Of a DNA stretch of 9,392 nt, positions 6,023 through 9,392 are shown in pieces. The translations under genes and the position numbers were made by a program. Position 1 is the first letter of the stretch. Each line of letters starts with the position of its first letter. Location: NCBI GenBank assembly GCA_947462425.1, contig CANHPI010000083.1:1-9392 (forward strand), in the 5' to 3' direction. This DNA is from Bacteroidota bacterium. GTDB lineage: Bacteria > Bacteroidota > Bacteroidia > B-17B0 > B-17BO. The notes under the pieces are model-generated. The model made no database searches. It was not told the DNA's origin and was given only the letters and a program-made list of their open reading frames with translations.

Positions 6023-6736
6023 TTAAGCAATATTATGATAAACAGACATGACGTCATCATCATCTTCCATTTTATCTAACATTTTTTTGAATTCAATTTC
6101 CTCTTCTTCAGTTAATTCTTTTGTAGTTGTGGGGATAAATGTTTTAATGGTTTCTTTAACAACATATTTTTTGTCTTCTAAACCAGCTTGCATCATTCCA
6201 AAATCGGTAAATGCAACTTGCACAATTAATTCATTTGTTTCGTCATCCCAAGTTAATTCTTCTGCACCAAAATCAATTATATCTAATTCAACATCGTCAT
6301 GGTTTAAACCTGTTGAATCTATTTTAAACAACCCTTTTCGTTCAAACATAAAACTCACAGAGCCAGTAGTTCCAACAGAACCGTTTGCTCTACTGAAATA
6401 CAAACGTAAGTTTGCTATAGTGCGTGTGGGATTGTCTGTTGCGCATTCTACTAATACAGGAACGCCAAACGGACCGTAACCTTCATATATAACTTCATCA
6501 TAATTACTTGTATCTTTTTCCGAAGCGCGCTTAATAGCTGCGTCAATATTTGTTTTTGGCATGTTAACAGCTTTAGCATTTGCTATGCAAGCTCTAAGAC
6601 GTGGATTTAATTCGGGGTGAGGTCCACTCAGTTTTACAGCCATTACAATTTCTTTTCCAATTTTAGTAAACTGCTTAGCCATTTTAGCGTAGCGTTTAAA
6701 CATTGTTGCTTTTCTGGTTTGAAAAATACGTCCCAT
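6023..6736 (-). CDS. YebC/PmpR-family protein (translation factor or regulator)
   Basis: A 237-residue cytoplasmic protein of the YebC/PmpR/TACO1 family. Members have been described as DNA-binding regulators; mitochondrial TACO1 and some bacterial members act in translation. Hallmarks are the basic N-terminal domain (MGRIFQTRKA through FTKIGKEIVMAVK, 1-35), NPRLRACIANAKAVNMPKTN (44-63), YEGYGPFGVPVLVECATDN (84-102), TTGSVSFMFERKG (123-135) and the acidic C-terminus DDDDVMSVYHN (225-235). It opens with MGR rather than the MAGHSKW of the E. coli type, so it belongs to a different subgroup; which function applies is uncertain. The ATG at 6736 is 32 bp past a TAAATTTG promoter box. recJ follows 111 bp downstream on the same strand and may share the transcript. 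Confidence 0.93.
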   Translation of the reverse strand: MGRIFQTRKATMFKRYAKMAKQFTKIGKEIVMAVKLSGPHPELNPRLRACIANAKAVNMPKTNIDAAIKRASEKDTSNYDEVIYEGYGPFGVPVLVECATDNPTRTIANLRLYFSRANGSVGTTGSVSFMFERKGLFKIDSTGLNHDDVELDIIDFGAEELTWDDETNELIVQVAFTDFGMMQAGLEDKKYVVKETIKTFIPTTTKELTEEEEIEFKKMLDKMEDDDDVMSVYHNIA

Positions 6737-6768
6737 TCTATATAAATCTTAAATTATCTAAATTTCGA

Positions 6769-6776
6769 CAAATTTA
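6769..6776 (-). promoter_or_regulatory. Predicted -7 box (TAAATTTG) of yebC (and possibly recJ)
   Basis: The minus strand reads TAAATTTG, a perfect TAnnTTTG match, 32 bp upstream of the yebC ATG, giving a leader of about 25-30 nt. The nearest -33-like TTG (6790-6788) is closer than the usual spacing, so only the -7 box supports the call. Confidence 0.45.
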
Positions 6777-6827
6777 ACTCAAAATCTCAATAGCTTCACT
6801 ACATTTACTATAAATTAAGAACAAAAA

Positions 6828-7142
6828 ATGAGTCCAATACAAACTTTAGATACTTTTCAAGTTCATATTACTTTACCAGATGTTTTTACTAGACGATTTG
6901 CTTCACTTATACCTCAACAGCGTGAGCGCGTGAATCAGTTGCTTCAAGAGCGTGTTATTTTAAATTATGCGTTAGACATTGATCGTAGTCATTTATGGGT
7001 TACTATGCAAGCTAAAGACCAGCAGACTATTATGGATGTTTTAGCTACTTTTCCTATTATTAAAGACGTGAAAGTAGAAATATTTGAATTGGCCTTTTTT
7101 GACTCGGCTCCAATGGGTTTACCCGAGTTGATTATGAATTAG
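6828..7142 (+). CDS. Small conserved-looking protein, possibly a muconolactone-isomerase/YciI-like ferredoxin-fold protein
   Basis: The 104-residue product has no signal peptide or membrane segment and is probably cytoplasmic. It shows a beta-alpha-beta pattern: strand TFQVHITLP (9-17), helix around IPQQRERVNQLLQERVI (28-44), strand LNYALDIDRSHLWVTMQA (45-62), helix DQQTIMDVLATFPI (64-77), strand KDVKVEIFELAFF (79-91). Short proteins with QRxxxNxLLxxG-I-L-Y-x-L-D-R--LW and a final F-I-EL-F segment recall the dimeric alpha/beta-barrel muconolactone-isomerase/YciI-like group. That resemblance is from memory of the pattern, and no enzymatic function should be assumed. It is divergent from yebC, with 91 bp between them. 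A TACATTTA at 6800-6807 is an imperfect -7 box. A hairpin follows at 7176-7200. Confidence 0.8.
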   Translation: MSPIQTLDTFQVHITLPDVFTRRFASLIPQQRERVNQLLQERVILNYALDIDRSHLWVTMQAKDQQTIMDVLATFPIIKDVKVEIFELAFFDSAPMGLPELIMN

Positions 7143-7175
7143 TTATTATTTTTAGTCAAGTTTTTTTAAGCTTAG

Positions 7176-7200
7176 TTTCAGAGAAATTATTTTTCTGAGA
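7176..7200 (+). terminator. Hairpin after the small protein gene, possible weak terminator
   Basis: Arms 7176-7186 and 7190-7200 (TTTCAGAGAAA / TTTTTCTGAGA) form an 11-bp stem with two G-U pairs and a 3-nt loop on plus-strand RNA. It lies 34 bp after the stop at 7142. The downstream AAAGTTTTATCAT is only a poor U-tract, so it could equally be a processing or stability element. Confidence 0.3.
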
Positions 7201-7206
7201 AAAGTT

Positions 7207-7278
7207 TTATCATATAAATTTATCAGTCAATTTCTTGGGTTATATTACATGATAAAATGATTTATGACATTATTATCA
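7207..7278. promoter_or_regulatory. Cluster of TTATCA motifs and an imperfect inverted repeat upstream of the coiled-coil gene
   Basis: TTATCA occurs at 7207-7212 and 7220-7225 (13-bp spacing), inverted at 7250-7255 and direct again at 7273-7278. The last two form the ends of an inverted repeat, TGATAAAATG (7250-7259) / CATTATTATCA (7268-7278), 10 bp with one bulged base and an 8-nt centre. The layout is operator-like, but the DNA is very AT-rich and no regulator is identified. Confidence 0.3.
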
Positions 7279-7320
7279 GGAAGAGATAACTATACTTTTA
7301 CACAAATTAAATAAGTTGAG

Positions 7321-7354
7321 AGTAGTTTATTATAAAACTCAGTTAAAAACTACT
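7321..7354 (+). promoter_or_regulatory. Leader inverted repeat before the coiled-coil gene
   Basis: AGTAGTTT (7321-7328) and AAACTACT (7347-7354) are perfect 8-bp complements around an 18-nt centre, ending 23 bp before the ATG at 7378. It may fold in the 5' leader. A TACTTTTA at 7293-7300 is an imperfect -7 box that would put this hairpin in the transcript. Confidence 0.3.
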
Positions 7355-7377
7355 AGTAACATAAAAACGATAAAACC

Positions 7378-7803
7378 ATGAAAAACTTAATATTACTTAT
7401 AGCAGGAATTCTAATTGAAACCTCGGTATTTTTTGCAACTACCAATTCGCTAAATTATAAAGAGATTTCATTAGGTGTTTTGCAGGATCCGAAAAGTAAA
7501 AAACAAACAGATGAATATAAAATATACAGATTGGAGCAGGAGAAAAAAATCGTAGAAAACGACAAGTTAATTAAAGAATTAAAAACAAAAAAAAATGAGG
7601 TAAAAAAAGAAAAGCTAATTAATTATGAAAATAAAATTAAAGAGTTAGAAAAAAAGAATAATGAATTGAGAAAAAAAATTGTAGTTAATTATAAAGATGA
7701 GGGAGTGAATAAATGGGAATCTTTTAAAAAAGAGTTTAACCATGATATAGATGAACTAGGTCAGTCTTTAAAAAACTTATTTAAAGATAACGTGAAGGAG
7801 TAA
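7378..7803 (+). CDS. Small exported coiled-coil protein, function unknown
   Basis: A 141-residue product. MKNLILLIAGILIETSVFFA is a signal sequence or membrane anchor with no lipobox cysteine. The centre (about 46-105) is a long Lys/Glu-rich coiled coil, with repeats of the type E-K-K-I-x-E-x-x-K-x-I-x-E-L visible at 54-70 and 86-101. The tail, from VNKWESFKKEFNHDIDELGQSLKNLF (110-135), is probably an amphipathic helix. I recall small Bacteroidota proteins with a similar W-x-x-F-K-x-E-F-x-H-D-x-D-E-L-G-x-x-L ending, sometimes labelled as stress-response proteins; this is memory, not a search. It is probably periplasmic and expressed alone: 235 bp upstream are non-coding and hold several inverted repeats. 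It converges on the hydrolase gene with 10 bp between the stop codons and no terminator there. Confidence 0.8.
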   Translation: MKNLILLIAGILIETSVFFATTNSLNYKEISLGVLQDPKSKKQTDEYKIYRLEQEKKIVENDKLIKELKTKKNEVKKEKLINYENKIKELEKKNNELRKKIVVNYKDEGVNKWESFKKEFNHDIDELGQSLKNLFKDNVKE

Positions 7804-7813
7804 TTAAACTCTT

Positions 7814-8653
7814 TTACAACTTATCTAAATCAAACCCCTTATCAAACTTAATTCCTCGTTCTGTTTGAATAACGTTGCAACATTCTATTATTGGATCATG
7901 TTCAAAAAATAAAGTCCAGTTATTTTCGGCCGCTTGTTTTAAAATATATTCTTTTTCTTTCATTGTATTTAAAGGGCGCACGTCATAACCCATCACATAA
8001 GGCATAGGAATATGACCTACTGAAGGAATTAAGTCTGCTAAAAAAGCAACAGTAGTATCTTTATATTTTAATAAAGGCAACATCATGGCTTCAGTATGAC
8101 CATTTGCTTCGTATATGCTAAAGCCCGACATAAATTCTTTACTTGAATCTAAGTATTGTAATTGTCCACTTTCTTTAATGGGTAAAATGTTTTCTTTTAA
8201 GAAACTTGCTTTTTCGCGAGGGTTAGGATTAACAGCCCATTCCCAATGTTTTTCGTTGCACCAGTAGATTGCATTTTTAAATGCAGGTTCTAATTTAGTT
8301 CTATCAGCGTTATAAGAAATACTTCCTCCACAATGATCAAAATGTAAATGCGTTAAAAACACATCTGTAATGTCATCTCTGTGAAAACCATGTTTTGCTA
8401 GTGATAAATCCAAGTTGTCGTTACCATGTAAATAATAATAACCAAAAAACTTATCGTCTTGTTTATTACCCATACCATTGTCAATTAAAATTAATCGCTT
8501 CCCGTCTTTTACCAATAAGCAACGCATTGCCCAGCTACACATATTATTGTCGTCAGCAGGGTTTACACGTTGCCAAATAGATTTTGGAACAACGCCAAAC
8601 ATAGCGCCGCCGTCTAACTTAAAATGTCCGGTATTGATAGTATATAATTCCAT
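7814..8653 (-). CDS. Metallo-beta-lactamase-fold hydrolase (lactonase-like)
   Basis: A 279-residue soluble protein of the MBL-fold superfamily, with no signal peptide and so probably cytoplasmic. The two-zinc site is complete: LTHLHFDHCGG (100-110; H102, H104, D106, H107), ANGHTEAM (183-190; H186), FLADLIPS (204-211; D207) and FEHDP (250-254; H252). The N-terminal run GGAMFGVVPKSIWQ (15-28), the WAMRCLLVKDGKRLILIDNGMG segment (41-62) and the length fit the group that includes N-acyl-homoserine lactonases and related uncharacterised hydrolases. MBL substrates cannot be read from these motifs, so lactonase activity is only one possibility. It is monocistronic, with a well-spaced promoter just upstream. 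Its 3' end converges tightly on the coiled-coil gene, so its transcript may run antisense to that gene. Confidence 0.92.
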   Translation of the reverse strand: MELYTINTGHFKLDGGAMFGVVPKSIWQRVNPADDNNMCSWAMRCLLVKDGKRLILIDNGMGNKQDDKFFGYYYLHGNDNLDLSLAKHGFHRDDITDVFLTHLHFDHCGGSISYNADRTKLEPAFKNAIYWCNEKHWEWAVNPNPREKASFLKENILPIKESGQLQYLDSSKEFMSGFSIYEANGHTEAMMLPLLKYKDTTVAFLADLIPSVGHIPMPYVMGYDVRPLNTMKEKEYILKQAAENNWTLFFEHDPIIECCNVIQTERGIKFDKGFDLDKL

Positions 8654-8670
8654 GGTGTTTTTTTATGAAC

Positions 8671-8700
8671 TAAAGATAAATAGAAATTGAAAACAATCAA
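8671..8700 (-). promoter_or_regulatory. Predicted promoter of the MBL-fold hydrolase (TTG - 19 bp - TATCTTTA)
   Basis: On the minus strand a TTG (8700-8698) is followed after exactly 19 bp by TATCTTTA (8678-8671), a one-mismatch TAnnTTTG box. It ends 17 bp before the ATG at 8653. The spacing is what is expected for a Bacteroidota -33/-7 promoter. Confidence 0.45.
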
Positions 8701-8750
8701 TATTATTTTCACCGTTAAGAATTACGAAATAATATTTTGTAAATGTTATT

Positions 8751-8838
8751 TTGGGCGTTCCCTTCGGTCGGGCTATCACTTCAATCTTTTTGTAAAGGAA
8801 CAGAAAAAGTTTCTGTTCTATCCTTAACGCTAGTGTTA
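8751..8838 (+). repeat. REP-like Bacteroidota intergenic repeat element
   Basis: The element opens with a GC-rich head, TTGGGCGTTCCCTTCGGTCG, continuing GGGCTATCACTTCAATC. A 9-bp perfect hairpin follows (GAACAGAAA 8798-8806 / TTTCTGTTC 8810-8818, loop AAG). It closes with CCTTAACGC and a near-palindrome, TAACGCTAGTGTTA (8825-8838). The head contrasts sharply with the AT-rich surroundings. I recall intergenic elements with this GGGCGTTCCC...GGTCGGGCTATC head and CCTAACGC tail as recurrent in Bacteroidota genomes; exact boundaries are inferred. It sits between the hydrolase promoter and the end of the DUF2279-type gene. The rest of the spacer, 8839-8938, shows nothing recognisable. Confidence 0.6.
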
Positions 8839-8938
8839 TGTGAAATATATAGAACGTAGATTGATAGATAGTCACTAATTTTTTAATCTTTGTAAATGAG
8901 CTAAATCAATGTTATCAGCGTTCCATTTAAAAACAATT

Positions 8939-9392
8939 TTAATAATAATTAAATTTCAATTTCCTTTCGCTAAATTCTAAATTCGGAAATGGTATTTTAA
9001 TAATATTTAAACAAGAGAAAACTGATTTTAAAATTTTTGATTTTGTTTTGATTCTTGTTAAATCAACATCTAACGAAAAATAACCTTGACGATAACGGTT
9101 AAAGTAAATTTGATTTCCATTTTCTTTTAAAATGCTATTATCATTGGCGCCTATCATTCCATTAGCACCATAGCCAAAGGCTACATTTAACCATTTTGGA
9201 AATTTATTTTCTGCTTTTATAAAGGAAGATGGGTTAATGCTTATCCAATAAATTTGTCCGTTATAATCTTTTAAAAATTGGGAGTAGGCCGATTCTCCTA
9301 ATAATTTTGGATTGTACTTTGCATATTGAGAATTATAGTACGAAAATTTTATTTGGATGCGTTGCTCGTTCCATAATACTTTTTGACCAATA
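8939..9392 (-). CDS. DUF2279-type envelope protein, C-terminal part (start outside window)
   Basis: The frame is open from the right edge (first full codon at 9391) to the TAA at 8939, giving 150 residues of the C-terminal part of the protein. Reading from the edge it contains WNEQRIQIKFSYYNSQYAKY (7-26), LLGESAYSQFLKDYNGQIYWISINPSSF (30-57), FPKWLNVAFGYGANGMIGAND (64-84), then YRQGYFSLDVDLTRIKTKSKIL (100-121) and a closing IKIPFPNLEFSERKLKF. This order, with NGQ-YW-S-NPSSF, FPKWLN-A-GYGA-GM-G and YRQ-Y-SLD-DLTRI-TKS, matches my memory of the DUF2279 (YfiM-related) predicted periplasmic proteins of Bacteroidota. The function is unknown; family members are predicted to be exported. An internal ATG at 9157 is not the start, because the conserved region extends well upstream of it. 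No clear terminator follows. Confidence 0.85.
   Translation of the reverse strand, partial: IGQKVLWNEQRIQIKFSYYNSQYAKYNPKLLGESAYSQFLKDYNGQIYWISINPSSFIKAENKFPKWLNVAFGYGANGMIGANDNSILKENGNQIYFNRYRQGYFSLDVDLTRIKTKSKILKSVFSCLNIIKIPFPNLEFSERKLKFNYY

Noticed and set aside
6048..6479. Plus-strand 143-residue frame opposite yebC
   Set aside because: Its Ser- and Val-rich composition mirrors the acidic and Lys-rich coding strand of yebC. It has no motif and is a shadow.
8395..8690. Two overlapping plus-strand frames (8395-8580 and 8478-8690) opposite the start of the hydrolase gene
   Set aside because: They overlap each other and the conserved N-terminus of the hydrolase, and look like shadows.
8663..8875. 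Minus-strand 70-residue open frame upstream of the hydrolase gene
   Set aside because: It covers the hydrolase promoter and the whole REP-like element, and its only distinctive peptide (ARPKGTP region) is the translated repeat head. It is treated as spurious.
8939..9157. Minus-strand 72-residue frame starting at ATG 9157 as a complete gene
   Set aside because: The frame stays open with clear family similarity up to the window edge, so this is only the C-terminal part of a longer protein cut by the window.
1..9392. A novel defence or mobile system in the window
   Set aside because: All sizeable genes are recognisable housekeeping or envelope families. There is no integrase, transposase, toxin-antitoxin pair, reverse transcriptase or effector-like domain.

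Overview
The window is strongly AT-rich and reads as chromosomal DNA from a member of the Bacteroidota, probably a Flavobacteriia-like lineage. Four things point there: TAnnTTTG-type -7 promoter boxes with no clear Shine-Dalgarno sequences; a heme O synthase followed by two subunit III genes and a subunit IV gene; a short, MGR-starting YebC; and a DUF2279-type protein at the right edge. All genus-level statements are inference.

Layout from left to right. Positions 2-190 hold the tail of an unrecognised protein. A secreted thioredoxin-type glutathione peroxidase lies on the minus strand (398-928) with its own terminator (302-335) and a TATATTTG promoter. Divergent from it is a plus-strand respiratory operon: heme O synthase (TTG start, 1061-1972), two heme-copper oxidase subunit III paralogues (1979-2578 and 2624-3349) and subunit IV (3402-3881). 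A textbook perfect-stem terminator closes it at 3901-3936. Catalytic subunits I and II and the copper chaperones are not in the window. A 3937-4204 spacer carries two copies of a GATAGCTATC-centred palindrome.

On the minus strand, yebC (6736-6023) is followed by recJ (5911-4205, GTG start). The 111-bp gap between them contains an unusual set of three related 16-mers, two direct and one inverted. Divergent from yebC is a small protein of probable ferredoxin-like fold (6828-7142). Next is a secreted coiled-coil protein (7378-7803) whose upstream region is rich in hairpins and TTATCA motifs. It converges, 10 bp away, on a metallo-beta-lactamase-fold hydrolase (8653-7814). The 8654-8938 spacer holds the hydrolase promoter and a REP-like Bacteroidota intergenic element (about 8751-8838). 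The window ends inside a DUF2279-type envelope protein (minus strand, 8939 to the edge).

Functionally this is ordinary housekeeping: aerobic respiration (heme O and oxidase subunits), peroxide defence, DNA repair (RecJ), translation or regulation (YebC) and an envelope protein. I do not see a convincing undescribed system. The observations most worth checking are non-coding: the three-copy repeat in front of recJ, the possibly leaderless TTG start of the oxidase operon, the hairpin-rich region before the coiled-coil gene, and the two kinds of intergenic repeat.
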